From Rhodoferax ferrireducens (lineage in GTDB: Bacteria > Pseudomonadota > Gammaproteobacteria > Burkholderiales > Burkholderiaceae_C), in NCBI GenBank assembly GCA_002083775.1, contig MTEI01000021.1:1-40804 (forward strand): 40,804 nucleotides of DNA. The letters run 5' to 3'. A model generated the notes under the pieces. The model did no database searches. It saw only the letters and a list, made by a program, of their open reading frames with translations, and was not told the DNA's origin. This document shows, in pieces, positions 7,831 to 15,722 of this stretch. Position numbers and translations under genes: made by a program. Position 1 is the stretch's first letter, and each line of letters opens with the position of its first letter.

Positions 7831-8109
7831 TCACTTTCCGGTGATGTCTTGCTGCTTAACATGATCGAGCAGTTCGAAGACGTTCATGCCAAGCGCGTTG
7901 GCGATAACTTCGATGGCGTTGAGCGTCGGATTCGCATTTCCGGTCTCAATTCGACTCAGGTAGGTTTGATAGAACCCACACTTTTCCCCAAAGACAACTT
8001 GGCTCATACCTGTCGCAAGCCGCAGAGAGCGCACGCAGGAACCAAATTGTTGAGCCAGTGTTTTTTTCACACTGGCGAATATCTCGGTTATGCTCTGATT
8101 CACATACAC
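7831..8109 (-). CDS. XRE-family transcriptional regulator
   Basis: This 92-aa helix-turn-helix protein has the Cro/C1 pattern in residues about 22-80: VRSLRLATGMSQVVFGEKCG, then QTYLSRIETGNANPTLNAIEVIANALGM in register. This is the usual helix 2 to helix 5 sequence. Single-domain XRE proteins typically repress their own promoter and a divergent gene, which here is the GIY-YIG nuclease gene. The apparent start is GTG at 8109 with no strong ribosome-binding site, and another GTG lies two codons later. A CACAC/GTGTG inverted repeat at about 8107-8130 overlaps the start and is a candidate autoregulatory site. Confidence 0.88.
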   Translation of the reverse strand: MYVNQSITEIFASVKKTLAQQFGSCVRSLRLATGMSQVVFGEKCGFYQTYLSRIETGNANPTLNAIEVIANALGMNVFELLDHVKQQDITGK

Positions 8110-8241
8110 ACTAATTCATATAAAGGTGTGAGGTCAAGTGGGCTGAACGGTGTCACGTTGTCGTCTAGGCATGCACCGGATGCTGGGAATCAATCAAGAT
8201 TGATGGTCAGTCCATTCACTAATTTTGGTTCGGAGCAAATC

Positions 8242-9123
8242 GTGGCTGTTGCGATTGAATTTTTGAACATGATCATCCCCGTGGCGGAGATCGAGAAAAA
8301 ATATCCAGGTGGTTGGGAAAAGTGCCGCGAGGACACTGGGTGCGATTTGCCCGGAAGTCCTAGTTGGTCGGACGGCGACTTGCTCCGCATCGGAACGATG
8401 GACGAAATGACGTTGCAACTGATGGGAGACGCGTGGGTCTCAATGGGCTTCAAAGGCTTCACTGGGCGTGGAGACAAAAGACGGTGGAAAAATTTCTGTC
8501 AATTTGGTTCAACTGGCCCAGCTTTTTGTGATTGGCTGTCTTTCGATAATGAAAATGGCACGGTTAGTTTGGTGAAAACTCCAATTGAATCGTCGCTTCC
8601 ATTGGAAAAGAAATTTCCAGCACTCGGTCAATACAGGCTTCAAGGAAATCAGGCTTCATCCTTCGATAAGTGTTTCGAGCTTGTTTTACCGAACTTCCGT
8701 CTTTCGAAAGAGGATTTAGATCACCCGCTTTTAGGGGCGGCAAGGGATGTCCCTGGAGTCTATTTTTTTGTTATGTGCAGCGGAGAGTGCAGGTATAAGA
8801 TATACGCAGGCAAAACCAAGTCCATTAGACGTCGACTAAACGAATATTCAAGTGAGTTTCAAGTCCACGCACCGAATGACTACAAACTTCGCTTCTTTCA
8901 AGAATTCATTTTGAAACATGGGCCACAGACCACGTTCGACCTTTACTTTCAAAAGTCAGATATTGATAGTTACACAAAAATGGAAACAGCCGTCATACGT
9001 GAGTACCGGCCTTTTATCAATCTGCCAAGTCATGCGGTATCCGAAGAAAGAAATGTAATGAAGGAGGCTTTCGCCGACTTTTCAATGCGAATTTTTGAGA
9101 GGCGACTTACCAAGCATGCATAG
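8242..9123 (+). CDS. GIY-YIG nuclease with an N-terminal accessory domain
   Basis: The product is about 293 aa. The C-terminal half is a GIY-YIG domain: GVYFF, then YKIYAGKT, the RRRLNEY helix, and METAVIREYRPFINLP supplying the metal-binding Glu. The N-terminal half (IEKKYPGGWEKCRED, a Trp-rich segment, CDWLSFD) resembles a domain seen in hypothetical proteins of accessory regions. I chose GTG 8242 because GGAG precedes it by 6 bases. A longer frame from 7801 would run through the opposite-strand XRE gene, and ATG 8203 and ATG 8269 are alternatives. The divergent regulator and mobile setting suggest a controlled nuclease of a defence or anti-restriction type, which is inference. Confidence 0.8.
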   Translation: MAVAIEFLNMIIPVAEIEKKYPGGWEKCREDTGCDLPGSPSWSDGDLLRIGTMDEMTLQLMGDAWVSMGFKGFTGRGDKRRWKNFCQFGSTGPAFCDWLSFDNENGTVSLVKTPIESSLPLEKKFPALGQYRLQGNQASSFDKCFELVLPNFRLSKEDLDHPLLGAARDVPGVYFFVMCSGECRYKIYAGKTKSIRRRLNEYSSEFQVHAPNDYKLRFFQEFILKHGPQTTFDLYFQKSDIDSYTKMETAVIREYRPFINLPSHAVSEERNVMKEAFADFSMRIFERRLTKHA

Positions 9124-9184
9124 GGAATTATGGGATGTTCGGTGTTGGGCTCGTCGCGCACCGATGCCAAAACCATCACGGTTT

Positions 9185-9484
9185 CTAAACCTGCTCAAGC
9201 CGCCATGCTGCAGCCTTTAACTCATCCGCAGAAAATAGGGATTTGAACTTTGATTCAATCATGATTGATTCGACTGCCAAATCCTTTCTCTTCAAATTTG
9301 CCACTGCCTTCAGTCCTGTTTGAATTTCTCCAGACTTGACTAGCTTCTTGGCCAAATTTACGGCACCTTGCTCGTCAAGCATCTTCTCGAAGTTTGCTGG
9401 TGTGTATCCCAACTGCGTGGATTCACTAATTACATCGCGCAAACGCTGAGCGAAATCTCGTGCCAGCTGGCTGGTACTGTCCAT
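9185..9484 (-). CDS. Small conserved protein of unknown function
   Basis: The 99-aa, Lys-rich protein is predicted mostly helical. Its layout (QLGYTPANFEKMLDEQGAV, then NLAKKLV, GLKAV, DLAVESIMIE, FKSLFSADELKAAAWRL) matches a recurring C-terminal domain I recall from hypothetical proteins of accessory regions, often with LGY, AV-x-x-A-x-x-L, L-x-VE and LF-x-x-EL-x-x-A signatures. I cannot name a family or activity. ATG 9484 is preferred over the longer frame from 9520 because GGGAG lies five bases before it. It converges on the GIY-YIG gene with 61 bp between the stops, so the two may form a functional pair. Confidence 0.65.
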   Translation of the reverse strand: MDSTSQLARDFAQRLRDVISESTQLGYTPANFEKMLDEQGAVNLAKKLVKSGEIQTGLKAVANLKRKDLAVESIMIESKFKSLFSADELKAAAWRLEQV

Positions 9485-9660
9485 AGCATCTCCCATCAAA
9501 AGTGGACATCGTAAGCGCAAACGCTTAGATGTTGCTGGACGTTATGTCGAGGTTGTCGGAAATTTCATCGATGCAAGTTGACTGACATTCATAATTGTCG
9601 TGACGGCGCTCACACTGCCAAGTTTGACTACACCCTAACTACGCATTTCAAAACACCGAT

Positions 9661-9738
9661 AAAAGTGTCTATTTAGGATGGTTATTTAAATAACTTGACA
9701 TATTGATGTAAACGTCTTAGACTTTAACCTGACACTTT
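9661..9738 (+). repeat. 78-bp inverted repeat, copy A (promoter plus resolvase-like sites)
   Basis: This segment matches the reverse complement of 12333-12410 over 78 bp with about 10 mismatches. It contains TGTCT...TTGACA arms 35 bp apart and a second element ending in AACCTGACA. Both fit the TGTC-type half-sites bound by Tn3/Tn21-family resolvases, with lengths close to res subsites II (34 bp) and III (25 bp). No clear crossover subsite I is visible. The mismatches cluster in the spacers while promoter boxes and half-sites are conserved, which suggests selection on function. Confidence 0.7.
9695..9723 (+). promoter_or_regulatory. Promoter for the DUF1249-radC operon
   Basis: TTGACA (9695-9700), a 17-bp spacer, and TAGACT (9718-9723) form a good sigma-70 promoter inside inverted repeat copy A. 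It drives a leader of about 190 nt before the first gene. Resolvase bound to the overlapping half-sites should repress it. Confidence 0.65.
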
Positions 9739-9800
9739 GCTAGATTTGGAACGTGGAATGCCAATAATGGGTCTCGTCGAAATGATGTTCCTTTTGACAG

Positions 9801-9909
9801 TACCGCATCCAAGCGGTGTCATGACCGAAGCGGTTTTTACAACCGTAGGCGGCGACTCCCGGTGTTAGAGCACTGAGAGCCGCCTGACCATTCTCAAACT
9901 GATAAGGAG
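9801..9909 (+). ncRNA. Structured leader resembling the radC RNA motif
   Basis: Three consecutive hairpins lie between the promoter and the first gene: ACCGC/GCGGT (9802-9817), CGGTT/AACCG (9831-9845), and a long one with outer stem AGGCGGC/GCCGCCT, CTC/GAG, and GGTG/CAC(T) around loop TTAGAG (9847-9885). An AAGGAG ribosome-binding site (9904-9909) follows. The radC motif is a published conserved RNA found in 5' leaders of radC, integrase, methyltransferase and anti-restriction genes of mobile elements. Position, size and the paired RadC gene fit it. The match is from memory of the motif and not from a covariance-model search. Confidence 0.5.
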
Positions 9910-9916
9910 TTCTCGT

Positions 9917-10366
9917 ATGGCTGGATTCAATTCTAGAGGTGACCTGCATCAACGGATTTATAAAAAACTGCAAACCGTAATCCCTGACCTTCAATCCATT
10001 GACAACCATGGCAAGTCGGTGGTGCTGGGTTACATGGACCTCAATCTCGATGTGTTGCGGCGAGGTCCGACAAAAACGATCATCGCGCTCTCGCACTATT
10101 ACAAGCATCCGTCAGGCGACATGATTGCTGATCCAGACATGGTGCTTGCCGTGTATTCCGACAGGGCGATGGCAGAAGCGTTGAGCTATCAAGACAGCTT
10201 CGGTTACCAGGAGGTCTATAGCCAAGGTGGGGCGATGGTGGACGTTCGGGCTAAACGTGAATTGAACCAGTTCCTGATGCAGTGGTTGAGCAATCTGATC
10301 GTTCAAGGCCACCGCATTCATAGCCCCGAAATGACCGTCATGCCCAATGGAGCGGAACATGAATAA
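9917..10366 (+). CDS. DUF1249 / YqiB-like protein
   Basis: The 149-aa soluble protein resembles DUF1249 along most of its length. It has a short N-terminal helix with LQTVIPDLQSI, then VLGYMDLNLDVL, a Thr/Ser-rich beta segment with HYY, and DPDMVLAVYSDRAMAEAL. These correspond to the family's D-L-x-x-x-V and PDL-x-x-x-VY-x-D-A-x-x-AE signatures. The family's biochemical role is unknown. A strong AAGGAG ribosome-binding site precedes the ATG, and the stop overlaps the start of radC by 8 bases, so the two are translated as a pair. The housekeeping yqiB normally sits elsewhere, so this is a mobile paralogue. Confidence 0.65.
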   Translation: MAGFNSRGDLHQRIYKKLQTVIPDLQSIDNHGKSVVLGYMDLNLDVLRRGPTKTIIALSHYYKHPSGDMIADPDMVLAVYSDRAMAEALSYQDSFGYQEVYSQGGAMVDVRAKRELNQFLMQWLSNLIVQGHRIHSPEMTVMPNGAEHE

Positions 10367-10961
10367 CCAGTCGCCAATCGTCCAGCAATTCACATGCGAC
10401 CCTGTTGGCAGGTGGACCGATGCCGACCTATTGGGCGAACTCATCGGCGTTCAAGAATCGGTGCAGCAGTACAAGGGATCACTTCAACCTTTCTTTGCTG
10501 ATGGTCCAAAACTGCAGCCGCACAAAAAATGTGTCGTGGCGCGCGAACTGGTGAAACGGTGGCTCTGCGAAGAACTGATGTCAAACACCGTATTTGCCCA
10601 GCCATCATCGGTGACGGACTATTTGAAAATTCACTTCGCCGGTCGCGAATACGAATCTTTTGTCGTTTTGTTTCTCGACGCTCACAATCGACTGATTTTG
10701 ATCGAAGAGCTTTTTCGTGGAACGTTGACCCAGACATCGGTCTATCCCCGTGAAATTGTCAAGGCGGCAATGAATCACAATGCTGCCGCTGTCATGTTTT
10801 CTCACAATCACCCAAGTGGAGTGCCTGAACCAAGTCGCGCAGACGAACATCTAACTCAAACATTGAAGGTAGCGTTGGCGTTGGTTGATGTCCGTGTGCT
10901 GGATCATCTGATCATTGCGGGTGCCAACTCGCTGAGTCTTGCGGAGCGTGGACTGCTCTGA
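10359..10961 (+). CDS. RadC-family JAB/MPN-domain protein
   Basis: The 200-aa protein ends in the RadC JAB domain. The JAMM metal motif is plain: MFSHNHPSGVPEPSRADEHL supplies two His, the Ser and the Asp, preceded by PREIVKAAMNHNAAAV and followed by DHLIIAG. The chromosomal RadC N-terminal UPF0758 HhH region is shortened and replaced by a different segment, as in many plasmid and island RadC proteins. Function is unsettled and DNA-repair claims for E. coli RadC have been revised. ATG 10359 is chosen over 10347 because GGAG lies 6 bases upstream. It is co-transcribed with the DUF1249-like gene. Confidence 0.9.
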   Translation: MNNQSPIVQQFTCDPVGRWTDADLLGELIGVQESVQQYKGSLQPFFADGPKLQPHKKCVVARELVKRWLCEELMSNTVFAQPSSVTDYLKIHFAGREYESFVVLFLDAHNRLILIEELFRGTLTQTSVYPREIVKAAMNHNAAAVMFSHNHPSGVPEPSRADEHLTQTLKVALALVDVRVLDHLIIAGANSLSLAERGLL

Positions 10962-11110
10962 ATTTATCGAACCGCATTCTCACTCGACGGGATGTCATGC
11001 TCTCTATATCTGACCCTTCCGTTTGTGCTGACCACGTATCTTTGACCATAGGTATCACACTACCGAACTCACAATGAGTCAGCAATTTCATCCAAAACTT
11101 GGCGCTAGCT

Positions 11111-11656
11111 TCAGCCTGCACCAAATGCTTCGTAGGGGATCTGTGTGTTTTGGAAATCCCAAACTTCCAGGTTCCCTCTGCTCTGCGCTTCCTTCATGCT
11201 GTAGCCGAGCCAGCCGTTTGCGCCATCCTCTGAGTCGCCCGGACGGTAGTGCCAAATGTTGTTGCGCTGCTTGGCTCGATCAACCCAACATTCGCGAAAC
11301 GTGTTTTCAAAATCCGCATCAGTGATACCCGCTGGAAGGTTACCGAATGAAAAGTTGTAGTGCAACGTCAAGTCACGGTCGGTGTTGACCAAAGACCCTT
11401 CAAGCGTCGCGATGAGCAGTGGTTGATACAGCAGCGGCTTTCGTTGTGCCCGTCGGCCGTAGAGTTCTTTGTTTAAGCAGTTTCTAAAGTGACGGCAGTC
11501 TTGCTTTGCCATCTCGACAATCCGCGCCATACCAAACTCATCGCGTTCAAAAGTCTTGTAACGTGTGTGAGCAACCGTGATATTGGTGATGCGGTGGCTT
11601 AGCGCGTGGAGGAATGTGGCGGTGGCTGCCATTTGCATTTTTTCTGCACTGTTCAT
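11111..11656 (-). CDS. Hypothetical protein, possibly Rep-like
   Basis: This 181-aa protein is one I do not recognise with confidence. Visible features are a helical N-terminus with several Met, a Cys/His-containing patch (KQDCRHFRNCLNKELYG), a beta segment LTLHYNFSFGNLP, a Trp-rich part, and WLGYSMKEAQ near residue 155. LHYNF followed at distance by GYSMK is faintly like the HUH and Y-x-x-K motifs of rolling-circle or inovirus-type Rep proteins, but the second metal His would be Asn. It lies inside the inverted-repeat module, convergent with radC and in the same direction as the resolvase gene, 79 bp after it. No clear ribosome-binding site is seen. Confidence 0.55.
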   Translation of the reverse strand: MNSAEKMQMAATATFLHALSHRITNITVAHTRYKTFERDEFGMARIVEMAKQDCRHFRNCLNKELYGRRAQRKPLLYQPLLIATLEGSLVNTDRDLTLHYNFSFGNLPAGITDADFENTFRECWVDRAKQRNNIWHYRPGDSEDGANGWLGYSMKEAQSRGNLEVWDFQNTQIPYEAFGAG

Positions 11657-11735
11657 GCATCTATTTATGCACGGACCGGAAAACAGCTGACGACTGCTAC
11701 ATTGACTCCCTCGCTGTCATGTCAGGTCACCGAGT

Positions 11736-12302
11736 CTAGGTAGACTTCTCACCGGAAAGATATGAGTAAACCGTCTCCCGGCTGATTCCGAATTCTCTGG
11801 CAAGTACTGCCTTTTTCTCGCCCGCACTGGCGCGAGACACAAGGTCTTGAACGCGTTCATTCGAGAGCGCTGGTTTCCTGCCCTTGTACTTGCCTTCACC
11901 TTTCGCAATGGCGATGCCTTCGCGTTGTCGTTCAAGAATGATCGAGCGTTCGAATTCAGCAACTGCGCCCAACATTGAAAGAAGCAAATTCGACATTGGT
12001 GAATCTTCACCTGTAAATGACAGGCCTTCTTTTTGAAATTTGACAACAACGCCACGCGCAGTCAATTCCCTGACTATGCGCCGCAGATCCTCCAAATTTC
12101 GGCAAAGCCGGTCCATGCTGTGCACGAAGAGTGTGTCGCCCTCACGTAAGTGGGCTAGGCACGCGGTGAGTTGTGGACGCTCCGTGTTCTTGCCGGAGGC
12201 CTTGTCTTCAAAAACTTTATCGAGTGCCACTCCATCCAGTTGTCTCGCCGTATTTTGGATGATGGTGGAGACTCTGATGTACCCCACATTTTGACCTGTC
12301 AT
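11736..12302 (-). CDS. tnpR: Tn3/Tn21-family serine resolvase
   Basis: The 188-aa serine recombinase aligns from end to end with Tn21/Tn501-type TnpR by eye. It has VGYIRVST with the catalytic Ser in the first ten residues, QLDGV, DKASGKNTERPQL, LFVHSMDRLCRNLEDLRRIV, SFTGEDSPMSNLLLSMLGAVAEFER, and a C-terminal Hin-type helix-turn-helix (AVLAREFGISRETVYSYL). It resolves cointegrates at res sites and represses its own promoter. The start is ATG 12302 with AAGGAAAG upstream. No transposase gene or 38-bp Tn3 ends were seen, so it is either a transposon remnant or has been recruited by the island. Confidence 0.93.
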   Translation of the reverse strand: MTGQNVGYIRVSTIIQNTARQLDGVALDKVFEDKASGKNTERPQLTACLAHLREGDTLFVHSMDRLCRNLEDLRRIVRELTARGVVVKFQKEGLSFTGEDSPMSNLLLSMLGAVAEFERSIILERQREGIAIAKGEGKYKGRKPALSNERVQDLVSRASAGEKKAVLAREFGISRETVYSYLSGEKST

Positions 12303-12332
12303 AAATCTTTCCTTGTTTGAGTATTTATCTCA

Positions 12333-12410
12333 AAAATGTCAGGTTAAAGTCTAAGACGTTCCCGTCAATATGTCAAGTTATAAAATTAGCCATCCTAAAC
12401 AGACACTTTC
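12333..12410 (-). repeat. 78-bp inverted repeat, copy B (promoter plus resolvase-like sites)
   Basis: This is the partner of 9661-9738, reading toward the resolvase gene. The nearest element to the gene (about 12334-12358) has AACCTGACA and CGTCTTA arms, and the farther one (about 12371-12406) has TGTC/GACA arms. The order and lengths resemble subsites III and II of a res site, placed as usual upstream of tnpR. The two copies are inverted and not direct, an arrangement that Tn3-type resolvases normally disfavour. Confidence 0.7.
12348..12376 (-). promoter_or_regulatory. Promoter of the resolvase gene
   Basis: On the minus strand, TTGACA (12376-12371), a 17-bp spacer and TAGACT (12353-12348) precede the gene by about 45 bp. 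The boxes are identical to those at 9695-9723. The overlap with TGTC-type half-sites predicts autorepression. Confidence 0.7.
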
Positions 12411-13058
12411 GCGATCATTTAGTGGAGCTATTGCGCAGGAGGATTCGCCTCAATGCAATATATTTCCGCAATAGATTGGATGTCAGCATTCGGGCGGTCG
12501 GAAACTCACTTTTCGGGTTCCTGAATTCACAATTCGTCGGGCTCCTTGGTGCCCACTGCTGACATACAGATTGGTGAAATTCCAGCCCGTTACCGGCCGT
12601 TGGAGTTATGAGCTGATGCTAGTCGGATTAAGGGTGGAGCTCCAAAAAGTAGCCCTTTATTTCACCTCGACTGAATCATATTTCGGACATAGGCGGCAGG
12701 AAAATCGGAGAGAGGTCTGCATCGTTTCGGACCATCACCAATGCCCGGTTCCGTGCCAGCCAATCATGTAACTTGAATTGCGAGTCAGGCATCAGCAAAA
12801 TCAATAACTCCTTGGAAGACAGCGATGTGGTGTTCGTGCTCAAGGGCTACCTGGTGCCCCTTACTGCTCAGATTTTTCAATCGCGCCATACTTTTACTCG
12901 GCTGGGTTCATACCATACGCGTCAAGAACTGAAAACACTGGGTATCTTGCAAAAAACAACGACCGAAACTTCTTTGTTTCGCAGAGGTTTTTTAGGCGTA
13001 AAGACAAGGAGCGTTTGAACTCCAAAATTGCGCCGACCATTGCCGAATGACTAATCCT
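12411..13058. other. Gene-free stretch at the island/EPS junction
   Basis: I see no recognisable gene. Short plus-strand frames at 12571-12771 and 12773-13018 lack ribosome-binding sites and family features and may be decayed remnants. No copy of the tRNA-Arg or CAU-tRNA 3' end is visible here, so the right border of the accessory region is not marked by an attachment repeat. Base composition rises in GC toward 13059, where the exopolysaccharide locus begins. Confidence 0.4.
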
Positions 13059-15521
13059 TTATCGATCAGGTAGTTGTTTCAGTTTTTTCAACAGGCGAAT
13101 GCTGGCCATGCCAGGCATGGGGCTGCAGTAATCCACTTGATCGACCGAACTGTTGATGATGTACAGCCCAAACCCGCCCTCGGAATGGCCAGAAAAATCT
13201 GGCGATGGTGCACTGGGCGGGAAAAATGGCTCGCCCTCATAAATCAATTCGACGCAGATGGCGAGCGGTGTGCGTGCCACTGAAACTGTAAGGGGCGCAT
13301 TTTTGAGGCGCTCGGGGGCATGGCGGATGATGTTGGTGGCGGCTTCAAAGGCCGCCAGTTGCAACATGTGGACAAACGTTTCTGATTGGTCCAAGGCGAC
13401 TTGGGCGATTTTTTGCCGGATCAAGCCCAATTTGTCCAGCCGCCGGGGAATCTCAAGAAACTCGGGCGCCCGCCGGTCCAGAAGGGTGCCACGTGCCCCG
13501 TTTCTGAGCGGGTTTATCCGGATGAAAATGGCTGTGCTGTCATCCGCTGGCCCCAGATGCCGGGTGTGGTTGCTCAGGTCACTGCGCAGCGAATTCAGAG
13601 TCACTGAGGGGTGTGTCTGGGTGGCTTGACCCAAACGCAAAATGGTTTTGATGCGGTTTAACCCATATTCGTCTTGGTCTGGTGCCATAGCCTCTGAAAT
13701 GCCATCCGAGTAAAGCAGCAGGGCATCTCCCACCTCAATGGGGGTCACATGCTCGACGAACACCTCGGTTTTCAGCACGCCTACCGGCAGGTTGTCCCCC
13801 AGCAGTTCCAACACCTCTCCGCCGTCGTTGCGTACCAGCAAGGTGGGGGTGTGGCCGGCGTTGACCCAGGTCATGGTTTTTTCCAGCCGGTTCACCCGCA
13901 CCAGCGACAAGGTGACAAAAGACTCCACCCGGATCAGCTCTGGGGTGATGATGGCATGCACGGCGTTGATGATTTCTGCCGGGGTGGGCACGGCCTTGCC
14001 CTGGCGCTGGCTCATGAGCGTGGTGACGGTTTTGTAGTAGGTGTTTTTGATGCCTGCGGCAATCAGTGCGGCGGTGACGCCCTTGCCCATGACGTCACCC
14101 GTGAGCACCTCAAAACACAGCGGGTTGATTTCGGTGAAGGTGTAAAAATCGCCGTCCACTCCGCTGGAGGCCTCGGTAAAGCAGGCCACCGAGACGCCTT
14201 CGAGGTCAGTGGGTGGCTTGCCAAACAGCAGGCTCTGCTGGATGGAGGAGCCCACTGAGAGCTCGCGCTGGCGCGCCAACGCCAATTCTTCTTCAGCTTT
14301 TTTCCTGGCCGTGATGTCGGTGTGGATGCTCACATACTGGTAAGGCACGCCATGCTCGTCAAGCCAGGGAACAATGGTCGAAGCCACGGTGTAGAGGCTG
14401 CCGTCTTTGGCACGGTTGGTGATTTCACCGTGCCAGGTTTTGCCAGCAGACACGGTGGTCCACAGGTCGTGGTAGAAATCAGGGCTATGCACGTCAGACT
14501 TGATCATGCGGTGGGTGTGGCCCAGCAGCTCGTCTGGCCTAAAGCCAGAGGTGGCACAAAACTTGTCGTTGACGTAAATGATGTTGCCCTGAACATCGGC
14601 AATGCTGACCAACGCGTGCTCGTCCATGGCGGCTTTTTGAATGCCCAGCTCCAGCAAGGCATCATTGCGTTGCAGTTCGGCTTGCAGGCGTTTTTCTTCC
14701 AGGGCCACCCGAACGGAAATGTCTTGCAGCGAAAACAGGTAGCCGGTTTCTTCTTGGGCGGTCTCAAACGAGCGGCACAAAATAGCCACCCACAGGGACT
14801 GGCCATCGGGGGTGCAGAGCTTGCCCTCAATCCATGAGGTGTTGGCAGAGATGGCTTCTACGGCCAAACTGCTGCCGTCTGGGTGCTGGAAGCAAAAACG
14901 CAGAAACGGCGTGTCAATCAGTTCCGTTGCGGTGCTTTGCAGCAATTTTTCGGCATTGCTGTTGACGCGGCTGATCTGGAACGCGCGATCGGTCACGATC
15001 AAGGCATCGCTGGAGGCGTTGAACACGGACTCCAAAATGTTTTTGGCACCGGTTTGTTCAAGCAACAAGTCGTTGAGCACGGTCTGGTATTGCATGGCGT
15101 TGATGCGCAGCTGGTCGCGCTCAATCACATTGGCAATGCGTTTTTTCAGAATTTTGAGTGAAAACGGCTTGGTCAAAAAATCAACCGCACCGAGTTCAAG
15201 GCCGCGCAATTGCGACTCCTGATCGGTCAGCGCGGTGAGGAAAAAAATCGGAATTTGGGCCAGTTCAGGCGTTAACGACAACTGCTTGGCCACGGCGTAG
15301 CCGTCCATGCCGGGCATCATCACGTCAAGCAGGATCACCTCCGGGTGTTCACTTTCGGCCAGTTCCAGTCCCTGCAAGCCAGATTCGGCGGTGACCACCC
15401 GGTAGTCGGATTCGAGCCCCTTGGCCAGCAAGGTCAGGTTGATCTGCGCGTCGTCAATCACCAGAATGGTGGGTCGGTAAGATTCAAAATCAGTCAGTCT
15501 GAGCGCGTGTGGGGTGGCCAT
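13059..15521 (-). CDS. Response regulator with PAS, PP2C (SpoIIE-type) phosphatase and RsbW-like kinase domains
   Basis: The 820-aa protein has, in order: a canonical receiver (residues about 17-135; D23/D24, phosphoacceptor D66, T96, K118); two PAS domains (about 165-285 and 300-415, the second ending in a PAC motif); a PP2C/SpoIIE phosphatase (about 430-650; GVDGDFYTF, GDVMGKGVTAAL, LLYSDGISEA, ADDSTAIFI); and a C-terminal RsbW-like HATPase (about 690-815; FEAATNIIRHA N-box and GGFGLYIINSSVD G-box). A usual D-x-G is YEG here, so kinase activity may be altered. Such proteins switch a STAS antagonist between phosphorylated and free states, and a STAS gene lies at 22058. Confidence 0.93.
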   Translation of the reverse strand: MATPHALRLTDFESYRPTILVIDDAQINLTLLAKGLESDYRVVTAESGLQGLELAESEHPEVILLDVMMPGMDGYAVAKQLSLTPELAQIPIFFLTALTDQESQLRGLELGAVDFLTKPFSLKILKKRIANVIERDQLRINAMQYQTVLNDLLLEQTGAKNILESVFNASSDALIVTDRAFQISRVNSNAEKLLQSTATELIDTPFLRFCFQHPDGSSLAVEAISANTSWIEGKLCTPDGQSLWVAILCRSFETAQEETGYLFSLQDISVRVALEEKRLQAELQRNDALLELGIQKAAMDEHALVSIADVQGNIIYVNDKFCATSGFRPDELLGHTHRMIKSDVHSPDFYHDLWTTVSAGKTWHGEITNRAKDGSLYTVASTIVPWLDEHGVPYQYVSIHTDITARKKAEEELALARQRELSVGSSIQQSLLFGKPPTDLEGVSVACFTEASSGVDGDFYTFTEINPLCFEVLTGDVMGKGVTAALIAAGIKNTYYKTVTTLMSQRQGKAVPTPAEIINAVHAIITPELIRVESFVTLSLVRVNRLEKTMTWVNAGHTPTLLVRNDGGEVLELLGDNLPVGVLKTEVFVEHVTPIEVGDALLLYSDGISEAMAPDQDEYGLNRIKTILRLGQATQTHPSVTLNSLRSDLSNHTRHLGPADDSTAIFIRINPLRNGARGTLLDRRAPEFLEIPRRLDKLGLIRQKIAQVALDQSETFVHMLQLAAFEAATNIIRHAPERLKNAPLTVSVARTPLAICVELIYEGEPFFPPSAPSPDFSGHSEGGFGLYIINSSVDQVDYCSPMPGMASIRLLKKLKQLPDR

Positions 15522-15631
15522 TTTGTAACTTGATCATGTGTGTTTTTTTCAGCTAACCCGTGGTCTGGACTGCCATGCGGCAGGCCAGAACCCAATTTTC
15601 CCTGAAAAACACCCAGAAGCTGGAAGATTTA

Positions 15632-15690
15632 TGCCTAATTGGCCTGTAGCGCTTATGGGGATTGCGCTAGCAGCTATATAAAATGTAGCA
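15632..15690. repeat. Intergenic palindromic repeat typical of Comamonadaceae
   Basis: TAGCGC (15647-15652) and GCGCTA (15664-15669) form a hairpin flanked by AATTGGCC and AGCAGCTATATAAAATG. I recognise this as the widespread GCGCTAGCAGCTAT-type intergenic element of Acidovorax/Polaromonas/Rhodoferax genomes, from memory. It lies between the phosphatase gene and the WecG-fusion gene, both on the minus strand, and may form a transcript-end hairpin. Confidence 0.55.
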
Positions 15691-15722
15691 TTCGACGTTG
15701 GTCACCTTGCGCATTCACCGGG

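Noticed and set aside
7801..8241. N-terminal extension of the GIY-YIG gene up to 7801
   Set aside because: It runs opposite to a clear XRE regulator gene and has no ribosome-binding site; GTG 8242 has GGAG at the right distance.
9740..10108. 122-codon minus-strand open frame
   Set aside because: It is antisense to the structured leader and the DUF1249-like gene, with no ribosome-binding site or family features.
12411..13058. Right-hand attachment site of the tRNA-Arg island
   Set aside because: No stretch matching the tRNA-Arg 3' end beyond short chance similarity (such as GTGCCAGCC) was found.
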